From Sphingomonas ginsenosidivorax (GTDB lineage: Bacteria; Pseudomonadota; Alphaproteobacteria; Sphingomonadales; Sphingomonadaceae): DNA of 64,000 bases. The stretch covers positions 3,352,501-3,416,500 of the forward strand of contig NZ_VOQR01000001.1 in assembly GCF_007995065.1 (NCBI RefSeq), in the 5' to 3' direction. Positions 53,956 to 61,140 of this stretch are shown piece by piece; positions within the stretch are counted from its first letter, which is position 1; every line of letters starts with the position of its first letter. The translations under genes were made by a program, and so were the position numbers. Under the pieces are notes generated by a model. That model was given only the letters and a program-made list of their open reading frames with translations. It ran no database searches and was not told the DNA's origin.

Positions 53956-54585
53956 TCAAGCGGTAGGGGTGTTGCGCGAAAGACTCAGGTCTAGACTTGC
54001 GTAGGCCGCAGCGACCGGCGCGAAGCTGCGGCGGTGCAACGGTGTCGGTCCATGCTCGCGCAGCGCGCGCAGATGGTGCGGACAGCCATAGCCCTTGTTC
54101 GAATGCCAGTTGTACGCGGGGTGCGTCTCGGCATGCGCGAGCATGATCGTGTCGCGGGTATGCTTGGCGACGATCGAGGCCGCGGCGATCGACCGCGACT
54201 TGGCGTCGCCACCGACCAGAGCGGTCGCGGTATGGCCCCAGCGCGGCAGGCGGTTGCCGTCTACCAGCACGTGCGCAGGCGCCTGCGCCAGCGCCTCGAC
54301 CGCGAGCGTCATCGCCTTCATCGTCGCCCAATAGATGTTGAGCGTGTCGATCTCGTCCGCCTCGACGATCCCGATCCCGACGATCGCGCAGTCGTGCAGC
54401 CGCGCGCAGAGACGTTCGCGTTCGGAGGCGGAGAGCTTCTTAGAATCGTCGATCCCGCGCGGCACGCCGCGGGCCGGCAGGATGACCGCCGCGGCGACCA
54501 CCGGCCCGGCGAGCGGACCGCGCCCGGCCTCGTCGACGCCCGCGACCGGCGCCGCGCACAGCTTTTCGTGTTTCAGTCCCGGCAT
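53956..54585 (-). CDS. rnhB: Ribonuclease HII
   Basis: 209 residues. Removes RNA from RNA-DNA hybrids. VAGVDEAGRGPLAGPVVAAAV (about 14-34) has the first catalytic Asp-Glu pair; the third Asp is in HVLVDGNRLP (about 110), and the fourth in GGDAKSRSIAAASI (about 127). Start MPGLKHEK overlaps the 3' end of thiD by 13 bp. Confidence 0.94.
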   Translation of the reverse strand: MPGLKHEKLCAAPVAGVDEAGRGPLAGPVVAAAVILPARGVPRGIDDSKKLSASERERLCARLHDCAIVGIGIVEADEIDTLNIYWATMKAMTLAVEALAQAPAHVLVDGNRLPRWGHTATALVGGDAKSRSIAAASIVAKHTRDTIMLAHAETHPAYNWHSNKGYGCPHHLRALREHGPTPLHRRSFAPVAAAYASLDLSLSRNTPTA

Positions 54586-55403
54586 GTGTCGAACGGTATC
54601 TTTCCGAGCGCGTGGCCCATGGGTCCATGTCCTTCGCCCAACCCCGGTGCGGCGACAAGCGCGGCGCGAACGAACGCGATGGCGCGGCCGATCGCATCGG
54701 CGAGCGGCAGGCCGGCAGCCAGCCCCGTGGCGATGCCGCTCGCGAGCGTGCAGCCGGTGCCGTGGCTGTGCCGGGTGTCGATGCGCGGGTTGGCCCAGAG
54801 TGTGTCGCCGTCGTCGGCGACAAGGCGGTCCTCGACGATCGGACCGTCGCGGTGACCGCCTTTGACGAGCAATGCGGGGCCGAGTGCGCGGATCGCGGCC
54901 TCCCCGCCCAGCGCTGCGAGTTCGGGGAGATTGGGGGTCACGACCGTCGCCAGCCGCATCAATCGGGTGAAGGCTGCGATCGTGTCGGAATTGGCAAGGA
55001 TCGCACCGGTGGTGGCGACCATGACGGGGTCGAAGACGATGGGAAGCCCCGTGCGTCGTTGTTCCCCCGCGAAGGCGGGGGCCCAGTCTGGATCCCCGCC
55101 TTCGCGGGGAGACAAGGCGGCGAGTCGATCCGCGATCGCATTGGCCGTCTCCGCCGACCCGATCATTCCGATCTTCACCGCATCGACGCCGATGTCCGAG
55201 ACGACCGAATCGATCTGCGCGAGCACCATCGCGGTCGGGATCTGGTGGACCGCCTGCACGCCCAGCGTGTTCTGCGCGGTGATCGCGGTTACGACGGTCA
55301 TCGCGTGGCCGCCCAGCATCGTGATCGTCTTGATATCGGCCTGGATGCCGGCCCCGCCGCCGGAGTCCGATCCGGCGATGACGAGGATGCGGGGGATGGG
55401 CAT
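54573..55403 (-). CDS. thiD: Hydroxymethylpyrimidine/phosphomethylpyrimidine kinase with a repeat-derived insertion
   Basis: 276 residues. Ribokinase-fold kinase of thiamine synthesis: AGSDSGGGAGIQAD at the N-terminus, FDPVMVATTG (about 124-133), NLPELAAL, and the anion-hole SHGTGCTLASGIA near residue 215 with the catalytic Asp/Cys region. Between about residues 97 and 119 it carries an extra segment (SPREGGDPDWAPAFAGEQ) encoded by a family-B palindrome; typical ThiD has a short link at this point. The frame is kept, so the enzyme may still work. Confidence 0.9.
   Translation of the reverse strand: MPIPRILVIAGSDSGGGAGIQADIKTITMLGGHAMTVVTAITAQNTLGVQAVHQIPTAMVLAQIDSVVSDIGVDAVKIGMIGSAETANAIADRLAALSPREGGDPDWAPAFAGEQRRTGLPIVFDPVMVATTGAILANSDTIAAFTRLMRLATVVTPNLPELAALGGEAAIRALGPALLVKGGHRDGPIVEDRLVADDGDTLWANPRIDTRHSHGTGCTLASGIATGLAAGLPLADAIGRAIAFVRAALVAAPGLGEGHGPMGHALGKIPFDTCRD
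55060..55113. repeat. Family-B palindrome inside thiD
   Basis: GTTCCCCCGCGAAGGCGGGG then GGATCCCCGCCTTCGCGGGG, a 54-bp hairpin with the same arms as the intergenic copies at 28130 and 52594. It lies in frame within the thiD coding sequence. Confidence 0.85.
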
Positions 55404-55432
55404 GGCGTATCCGTACCCCAGCCACACACCCT

Positions 55433-55528
55433 CCGTCACCCCGGACTTGGTCCGGGGTCCACCGCGCCGCGAATCAAAGGCTTGAGACAATGTGGCCCGG
55501 TGGATGCCGGACCAGGTCCGGCATGACG
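55433..55528. repeat. Family-C variant palindrome
   Basis: CCGTCACCCCGGACTTGGTC at the left and GGACCAGGTCCGGCATGACG at the right, between thiD and the cyclophilin gene. Close relative of 38034-38153. Confidence 0.85.
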
Positions 55529-55553
55529 AAGTTACTGGTATGCACGGTGTCTG

Positions 55554-56009
55554 TTACGCCGCGCGCGCCTTGACGATCTTGCCCGGGGTCTTCGGAGGCT
55601 CGCCCTTGGGCAGCGCGTCGATCAGCTCCATGCCGTCGGTGACCTGGCCCCAGACGGTGTACTGCTTGTCGAGGAAGCGCGCGTCGTCGAACACAATGAA
55701 GAACTGCGAGTTCGCGGTATCCGGCTGGTTGGTGCGCGCCATCGAGCACACGCCGCGGACATGCGGCTCCGCCGAGAATTCGGCCTTGAGATTGGGCTTG
55801 TCGCTGCCGCTCATGCCGGTGCCGGTCGGATCGCCGCCCTGCGCCATGAAGCCCGGGATCACGCGGTGGAACACGACGCCGTCGTAAAAGCCGTCATTCG
55901 CCAGTTCGACGATGCGCGCGACGTGATTCGGCGCCAGGTCGGGGCGCAGCTTGATCGTCACGTCGCCGCCGTCCAGCGTCAGCGTCAGCGTCTCGGGGGT
56001 GTCGGCCAT
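55554..56009 (-). CDS. Cyclophilin-type peptidyl-prolyl isomerase
   Basis: 151 residues, no signal peptide, so cytosolic. FHRVIPGFMAQGGDPTGTG (about 48-66) and the NSQFFIVFDDARFLD block (about 100-114) are the cyclophilin active site, with Arg and Phe residues in place. Catalyses cis-trans isomerisation of X-Pro bonds. Divergent from mgtE. Confidence 0.94.
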   Translation of the reverse strand: MADTPETLTLTLDGGDVTIKLRPDLAPNHVARIVELANDGFYDGVVFHRVIPGFMAQGGDPTGTGMSGSDKPNLKAEFSAEPHVRGVCSMARTNQPDTANSQFFIVFDDARFLDKQYTVWGQVTDGMELIDALPKGEPPKTPGKIVKARAA

Positions 56010-56128
56010 ATGGTCTTCTCCTGAATTGGTGCGCGGCAGATAGGGAGCCGCTGCCCGACTGGCAAATGCGCGGCGGGCGGGTTAGGGCCCCCGGGGTCGG
56101 CGATTTGCGCCAAATAAGGGAGGCAGCC

Positions 56129-57526
56129 ATGAGCGAGATCGAGCTTCCCGAGGCGGATACCGAAACCCAGCTCGATGAAGACGATCGGCTGAAGCCCGAA
56201 TTCGTCAGCGCCGTGCTCGACGCGGTCGAGGCGGGCGATACCGAGACCGCGCGCGCGCTCGTCGAGCCGCTGCATCCGGCCGACATCGCCGATCTGTTCG
56301 AGCTGACCCCGCGCGAGGACCGTGCCGGGCTCGCGCATGCGGTCAGCGACCTGCTCGACGGCGACGTTTTCGCCGAGATGAACGATTACGTCCGCGAGGA
56401 CCTGATCGATGCGCTGACTCCCACCGAGGTCGCCGACCTCGCCTCCGAGCTCGACACCGACGACGCGGTCGCGATCATCGAGGACATGGACGAGGACGAG
56501 CAGCGCGCGGTGCTGCGTGCGCTCGACCCCGACGACCGTGCCGCGATCGAGGAGGCGCTGAGCTATCCCGAGGAGTCCGCCGGCCGCCTGATGCAGCGCG
56601 AGCTGATCGCGGTGCCCGAGCATTGGACCGTCGGCGACGCGATCGACTATCTGCGCGGTCATGAAGAGCTGACGACCGATTTCTGGGAAATCTTCGTCGT
56701 CGACCCCGCGCACAAGCCGATCGGCACCTGCCAGCTGTCGTGGATGCTGCGCACGCCGCGCGGGATCGCGATGGCGGACGTGATGAAGCGCGAGCAGACC
56801 CTGATTCCGGTCGACATGGACCAGGAAGAGGTCGCGCTCCGCTTCCAGAAATACGCGCTGATCTCGGCCGCGGTGGTCGACAATGGCGGCCGGCTGGTCG
56901 GCATGATCACGGTCGACGACATCGTCCACATCATCTCCGAAGAAGCGGGCGAGGATACGCTCCGCCTGGCCGGCGCCGGCGACGGAGATATCAACGAACC
57001 GATCCGTCTGACCGTCCGCACGCGAATGACCTGGCTGATCGTCAACCTTGGCACCGCGATGATCGCGTCGTCGATCGTCGGGCTGTTCCAGGGCACGATC
57101 GCGACCTTCGCGCTGCTCGCGGTGCTGATGCCGATCGTCTCGGGGATGGGCGGCAATGCCGGCACGCAGACGCTGGCGGTGGTCGTCCGCGCGATCGCGA
57201 CCAACCAGCTGACGAGTTCGAACACGCGCTGGATGGTGCTCCGCGAACTGCGCATCGCGGCGGCGAACGGCGCCATGCTGGGCACGCTGATCGGCATCGG
57301 CACCTTCGTGATCTTCGGCAACCGCGACCTGTCGATCGTGATCGCGGCGGCCATGCTGATCAACAACGTGACCGCAGGGCTCGGCGGCGTGCTGGTCCCG
57401 GTGACGCTCGACCGGATGAACGTCGACCCCGCCGTATCGTCGGCGGTGTTCGTGACGACGCTGACCGACACGATGGGGTTCTTCTCGTTCCTGGGGCTCG
57501 CGACCTTGTGGGGGCTGCACGGCTGA
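56129..57526 (+). CDS. mgtE: Magnesium transporter MgtE
   Basis: 465 residues, standard length. Acidic N-domain (1-140) of superhelical repeats, two CBS domains (about 145-265) that sense Mg2+, a plug helix, then five transmembrane helices (about 290-460) with PIVSGMGGNAGTQ (the pore motif, near 348) and NNVTAGLGG. ATG 56129 with AGGGAGG upstream. Confidence 0.95.
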   Translation: MSEIELPEADTETQLDEDDRLKPEFVSAVLDAVEAGDTETARALVEPLHPADIADLFELTPREDRAGLAHAVSDLLDGDVFAEMNDYVREDLIDALTPTEVADLASELDTDDAVAIIEDMDEDEQRAVLRALDPDDRAAIEEALSYPEESAGRLMQRELIAVPEHWTVGDAIDYLRGHEELTTDFWEIFVVDPAHKPIGTCQLSWMLRTPRGIAMADVMKREQTLIPVDMDQEEVALRFQKYALISAAVVDNGGRLVGMITVDDIVHIISEEAGEDTLRLAGAGDGDINEPIRLTVRTRMTWLIVNLGTAMIASSIVGLFQGTIATFALLAVLMPIVSGMGGNAGTQTLAVVVRAIATNQLTSSNTRWMVLRELRIAAANGAMLGTLIGIGTFVIFGNRDLSIVIAAAMLINNVTAGLGGVLVPVTLDRMNVDPAVSSAVFVTTLTDTMGFFSFLGLATLWGLHG

Positions 57527-57542
57527 CCCATCTGGGCGGACC

Positions 57543-57959
57543 ATGGCGTTGCACCTCACCAAAGTCGCGTTCGGCGCGGAAAGCGTCGATCATCTCGCCG
57601 AACGGCTGCGGTTGCGCGGCGCGGAAGGACCGGTGTTCCTCACCACCCGCTATCTGCCCAAGCGGCACGAGGAGATCGCCGGGCCGATCGGCGAAGGGGG
57701 TTCGTTGTTCTGGATCCTCAAGCACCAGTTGATCGCGCGATCGCCGATCCTGGGCTTCGGCGAGGCCGAGGGCGGGCGCGTCGCGATCCATATCGATCCC
57801 GCGCTGGTGCTGGTCCAGGCGCGGCCCAAGCGCGCGCACCAGGGGTGGCGCTATCTGGAGGGCGCCGACGCGCCGGTCGATCTGGGCGGCGATGCGAGCG
57901 GCCTCGACGTCATGCCGGCAGCGCTGGTCGGGAAACTGGCGGAACTGGCGCTGATCTGA
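57543..57959 (+). CDS. DUF1489 family protein
   Basis: 138 residues of the conserved alphaproteobacterial family DUF1489: LHLTKVAFG at the N-terminus, YLPKRHEEI and a RPKRAHQGWRYLEG block near residue 95. Cytosolic, no known function. It starts 17 bp after mgtE and is likely co-transcribed. Confidence 0.88.
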   Translation: MALHLTKVAFGAESVDHLAERLRLRGAEGPVFLTTRYLPKRHEEIAGPIGEGGSLFWILKHQLIARSPILGFGEAEGGRVAIHIDPALVLVQARPKRAHQGWRYLEGADAPVDLGGDASGLDVMPAALVGKLAELALI

Positions 57960-57964
57960 CTTCC

Positions 57965-58045
57965 CGTCACCCCAGCGAAGGCTGGGGTCTCGTGCAGCAA
58001 GCGCGCGTTTCGAAACGGGAGACCCCAGCCTTCGCTGGGGTGACG
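57965..58045. repeat. Family-B palindrome, copy 5
   Basis: CGTCACCCCAGCGAAGGCTG and its inverse ending TGGGGTGACG with a variable centre. Sits between the convergent DUF1489 and GIN-domain genes and may act as a bidirectional terminator. Confidence 0.85.
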
Positions 58046-58046
58046 A

Positions 58047-58742
58047 TCAGGGGGATGCTGCCCCGCAGATTACCGGCCCACCGGCCGGCGCCTTCACGAC
58101 GCATTTGGCCGGTCCCGTCACCGTTACCGAACCGAGCCCCGCGTTCGTTACCTGCGCCGACCCGCGCGCCTTCGCCTTGGTCTCGCCGACCCCGTCGACC
58201 GTAACGATGAGGTCGCCGACATCGAGCGTCGATGCGTCGATCACTCCCGGACCGCTGGTGGCCAGCCGCGCCCGCGCCGCGCGGCCGCCGAGACTCATCT
58301 GGCCGGTGCCGATCACGGTGGCGTTCAGCTGGTCGGTATCCGCCTTCGCCAGCGACAGGCTGCCGGCGCCGCTCACCGAGACATCGACCCGCATCGCCTT
58401 CATGCCGGTGATCGTGACCCGGCCCCCGCCGATCACGGTGGCGCCGACGAGGCTGGGCGTCGTCAGCGTCACGAGCACCGCTCCCTTCTTCTGCCCGGCC
58501 TGCTCGCCCCAGCCATTCAGCCCCTTGCCGACGATCAGCGTCGCACCGGTGACCCGGACGTCGACCTCCTCCGTCGCGCGCCCGTCGCCCGAGATCGTCG
58601 CACCCGGCGACCGCCCGGTCTCGACGCGTACCTCGAACGGGCCGTCGATGCGGATCCGTTCGAAGCTGCCGACAGAGACCGTGCGGGTCGCAGCCGGCGA
58701 CGCGGCGGGGACGAGAAGCAATGCGAGCAGGAAATATCTCAT
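58047..58742 (-). CDS. Secreted GIN-domain (DUF2807) protein 1
   Basis: 231 residues. Signal peptide (1-17, ending SPAA), then a beta-helix-like GIN/DUF2807 repeat (about 20-215) of Gly-rich strands such as SGAGSLSLAK. Two closing cysteines (KCVV...VICG) could form a disulfide. Family role unknown, often in head-to-tail pairs. Follows GIN protein 2 by 37 bp. Confidence 0.85.
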   Translation of the reverse strand: MRYFLLALLLVPAASPAATRTVSVGSFERIRIDGPFEVRVETGRSPGATISGDGRATEEVDVRVTGATLIVGKGLNGWGEQAGQKKGAVLVTLTTPSLVGATVIGGGRVTITGMKAMRVDVSVSGAGSLSLAKADTDQLNATVIGTGQMSLGGRAARARLATSGPGVIDASTLDVGDLIVTVDGVGETKAKARGSAQVTNAGLGSVTVTGPAKCVVKAPAGGPVICGAASP

Positions 58743-58779
58743 GCCCGGCAGCCTCGCGCGTCCCGCACCGCCTGGCAAG

Positions 58780-59511
58780 TCAGCGGGCGCAGCGTACCGT
58801 GCCGGACCCCATCTTGGACACGGTGCAGCGCGCGTTCGGGCCCAGGTCGACATCGCCCGACCCGATCATGTCGACCTTGGCCGGACCGTCGACGACCGCG
58901 GTCGCGTCACCCGAACCGACGATCTCGACGCTGGCCGACTGCGCGCGCAGCTTGCTGCCGTCGACGCTGCCGGACCCGGCGATCTCGATCTTGAGCGCCT
59001 TGGCGGCCCCCGCCGCGATCGCATCGCCCGATCCCGCGATCGAGAAATCGGCATTCTCGACCTGCAGCGCGGCGATGCGGAGGTTGCCCGACCCCGCGAT
59101 TCCGCCCGCGAACGCGCCGCCCTCGATCCGGTCCACCGTCATGTTGCCCGATCCGGCGACATCGGCCTCGACCAGCCGGGGCAGCGTGACGAACACCCGG
59201 ACCTTCCCGCCCTTGCTCCAGTTCATGCCGGTATTGGGTTTGCGTCCGACGTCGAGCGTCGTGCCGTCGCGGCCGATACGCAGCTTGTCGAGATCCTCCG
59301 ACGCTCCTTCGGCGCGGACCGAGAAGCCCGTGCCCACGCGGACGTCGATGTCGTCCGACCCGCGCAGCGCGATTCCCGTGAAATCGGCGATCTGGAAGGT
59401 CCGCGCCGCGCCGCTACCCTGGGCGGGAATGGCGGTACCCTTGGCGTCGCTACTGGACGAGAACGAGCAGGCGGAGAGGGGAATGAGCAGGCCGAGTGCA
59501 AGCAACTTCAT
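58780..59511 (-). CDS. GIN-domain (DUF2807) lipoprotein 2
   Basis: 243 residues. Lipoprotein signal with lipobox LSAC (Cys15), so it is anchored in a membrane. Beta-helix-type repeats with recurring GSG (AGSGNMTV, AGSGNLRI, AGSGDAIA, AGSGSVDG, VGSGDATA, IGSGDVDL), diagnostic of the GIN domain. Paralogous to the downstream gene; the pair probably shares a promoter upstream of 59511. Confidence 0.88.
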   Translation of the reverse strand: MKLLALGLLIPLSACSFSSSSDAKGTAIPAQGSGAARTFQIADFTGIALRGSDDIDVRVGTGFSVRAEGASEDLDKLRIGRDGTTLDVGRKPNTGMNWSKGGKVRVFVTLPRLVEADVAGSGNMTVDRIEGGAFAGGIAGSGNLRIAALQVENADFSIAGSGDAIAAGAAKALKIEIAGSGSVDGSKLRAQSASVEIVGSGDATAVVDGPAKVDMIGSGDVDLGPNARCTVSKMGSGTVRCAR

Positions 59512-59565
59512 GGCGATCCTCCTGTGTATTGCACAGACAATACACCTGTTCGGATCGGGCGCCAA

Positions 59566-59600
59566 CGAAAAAGGGCGGCCCCGCAGGACCGCCCTTTCGT
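59566..59600 (-). terminator. Rho-independent terminator of carD
   Basis: Minus strand AAAGGGCGGTCCTGCGGGGCC... pairs GGGCGG with CCGCCC, followed by TTTTTCG. 22 bp after the carD stop. Confidence 0.85.
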
Positions 59601-59621
59601 CGTCGACATGGAACGCGGCGG

Positions 59622-60155
59622 TTACGCCGGCACCTTGTCCTTGTTGTAGATCGCAGCGGCGGCGCGGAGGATCTCGAGGATCTTCTCCTGCGCCTTGGGC
59701 TCGTCGATCTCTTCCATCGCGGCCAGTTCGCGTGCGAGGCGGCTGGTCGCGCCTTCGAAGATCTGGCGCTCGGAATAGCTCTGCTCGGGCTGGTCGTCGG
59801 CACGGAACAGGTCGCGGACCACTTCGGCGATCGACACCAGGTCGCCCGAGTTGATCTTTGCCTCATATTCCTGCGCGCGGCGCGACCACATGGTGCGCTT
59901 GACCTTGGGCTTGCCCTTCAGCGTATCCATCGCCTCGCGCATCGTCTTGTCCGACGACAGCTTGCGCATGCCGACGCTCTCGGCCTTGTTGGTCGGCACG
60001 CGGAGCGTCATGCGCTCCTTCTCGAACCGCAGCACATAGAGTTCCAGGGTCATGCCGGCGATTTCGGAGCGTTGCAGCTCGATCACGCGGCCGACGCCGT
60101 GCTTTGGGTAAACGACATAATCACCGACGTCGAAGGACAGTGCCTTGGCAGCCAT
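59622..60155 (-). CDS. carD: CarD/CdnL family RNA polymerase-binding regulator
   Basis: 177 residues. N-terminal Tudor-like RNAP-interaction domain (about 5-65) beginning DVGDYVVYPKHGVGRV, then a helical C-terminal domain (about 75-165) with the basic LKGKPKVKRTMWSRRAQEYEAK block that contacts the transcription bubble. Stabilises open promoter complexes, especially at rRNA and growth genes. Start MAAKALS with GGAAAGG upstream. Confidence 0.94.
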   Translation of the reverse strand: MAAKALSFDVGDYVVYPKHGVGRVIELQRSEIAGMTLELYVLRFEKERMTLRVPTNKAESVGMRKLSSDKTMREAMDTLKGKPKVKRTMWSRRAQEYEAKINSGDLVSIAEVVRDLFRADDQPEQSYSERQIFEGATSRLARELAAMEEIDEPKAQEKILEILRAAAAIYNKDKVPA

Positions 60156-60186
60156 ATGGGGCCTTTCCGGGTCATGCCTCCACAGG

Positions 60187-60215
60187 GATAGAGCGGCAAA
60201 GGACTCGCCGTTCAA
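60187..60215 (-). promoter_or_regulatory. Predicted carD promoter
   Basis: Minus strand TTGAAC (60215-60210), 17-bp spacer, TCTATC (60192-60187). Transcription would start about 25 bases before the carD ATG. The 203-bp gap to fdxA holds nothing else recognisable. Confidence 0.5.
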
Positions 60216-60358
60216 GTATCCGGGAGGGGTAAGGGTTCGAACACACTCCAGCGGGCACGATCCATCGCGCCCGTCGCGGACCCTTTTAGCAGCTTTGCAA
60301 CAAAATTACCAGCCGATCGTGGCAGAAGGTCTGCCGCAAGTCGGTTTATCGGCGGCTA

Positions 60359-60700
60359 TCAGTCGCCGGCGCCGGGCTCCGGCGAGAAATACTTGTCGAA
60401 CTTGCCCTCGACGCCCTTCATCGCGTCGGCGTCCGGCGGCGTCTGGTTCGCGTTGCGCGTGACGTTGGGCCATTGCGCCGAGAACGTCGTGTTGAGTTCG
60501 AGCCACTGCTCGAGCCCGCTCTCGGTGTCGGGCAGGATCGCTTCGGCGGGGCATTCGGGCTCGCACACGCCGCAGTCGATGCACTCGCTCGGGTTGATGA
60601 CGAGCATGTTCTCGCCTTCGTAGAAGCAGTCCACGGGGCACACTTCCACGCAGTCCATGTACTTGCAGCGGATGCAGGCATCGGTGACGACGTAGGTCAT
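60359..60700 (-). CDS. fdxA: Seven-iron ferredoxin
   Basis: 113 residues. N-terminal cysteine pattern [17 protein letters not shown] and later [12 protein letters not shown]: the first cluster is the 3Fe-4S type with a widened spacing, the second is 4Fe-4S. The C-terminal 50 residues form the usual extension of the alphaproteobacterial FdxA. Start MTYVVTD. Electron carrier in the cytosol. Confidence 0.95.
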   Translation of the reverse strand: MTYVVTDACIRCKYMDCVEVCPVDCFYEGENMLVINPSECIDCGVCEPECPAEAILPDTESGLEQWLELNTTFSAQWPNVTRNANQTPPDADAMKGVEGKFDKYFSPEPGAGD

Positions 60701-60816
60701 TGAAGGCTCCCTTGGCCGGATCTCCGGCGCGAACGAGGCCCGACTATGCGTGGTTCCCCACCACGTCAATCATCCGCCGGCTTCTGCGCGCCATTCCGTG
60801 GCTTTAGACCTGCCCC

Positions 60817-60842
60817 GATCCTCCCCCGCCAGGGGGAGGATC
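60817..60842. repeat. Collapsed family-A palindrome
   Basis: A perfect dyad GATCCTCCCCC-GCCA-GGGGGAGGATC, equal to the outer arms of family A with the inner part gone. It follows the S4 gene stop by 17 bp on the minus strand and could form a terminator-like hairpin. Confidence 0.85.
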
Positions 60843-60858
60843 GAGAACGTCAGGACGC

Positions 60859-61140
60859 TCAGACGTCCTCCGTCTGCCCCGCGATCAGATCCTGGTAGCA
60901 CGCCTGCGCCTCCGGGGCGGGGCCGCGTCGGACCGGCAGCGCCTCGACCCGGATGACGCGGACGCGGTCGTTGGCAGCGAAGGTCAGGACGTTCCCGATG
61001 CGGACCGGGCAATGCGCGCGGTCGATCGGCCGACCATCGATGCGCAGCCGCCCCTTCTCGGCGATCGCCTGCGCGGCGCTGCGCGTCTTGGCGAGACGCA
61101 CGAACCACAGGAAGCGATCGATCCGCATCGCCTCAGCCAT
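60859..61140 (-). CDS. S4-domain RNA-binding protein (Hsp15-like)
   Basis: 93 residues. S4 fold in residues 4-60: MRIDRFLWFVRLAKTRSAAQA and KGRLRIDGRPID. Similar to HslR/Hsp15, which rescues stalled 50S subunits. The start lies 8 bp inside the upstream helicase gene, so the two are translated together. Confidence 0.9.
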   Translation of the reverse strand: MAEAMRIDRFLWFVRLAKTRSAAQAIAEKGRLRIDGRPIDRAHCPVRIGNVLTFAANDRVRVIRVEALPVRRGPAPEAQACYQDLIAGQTEDV

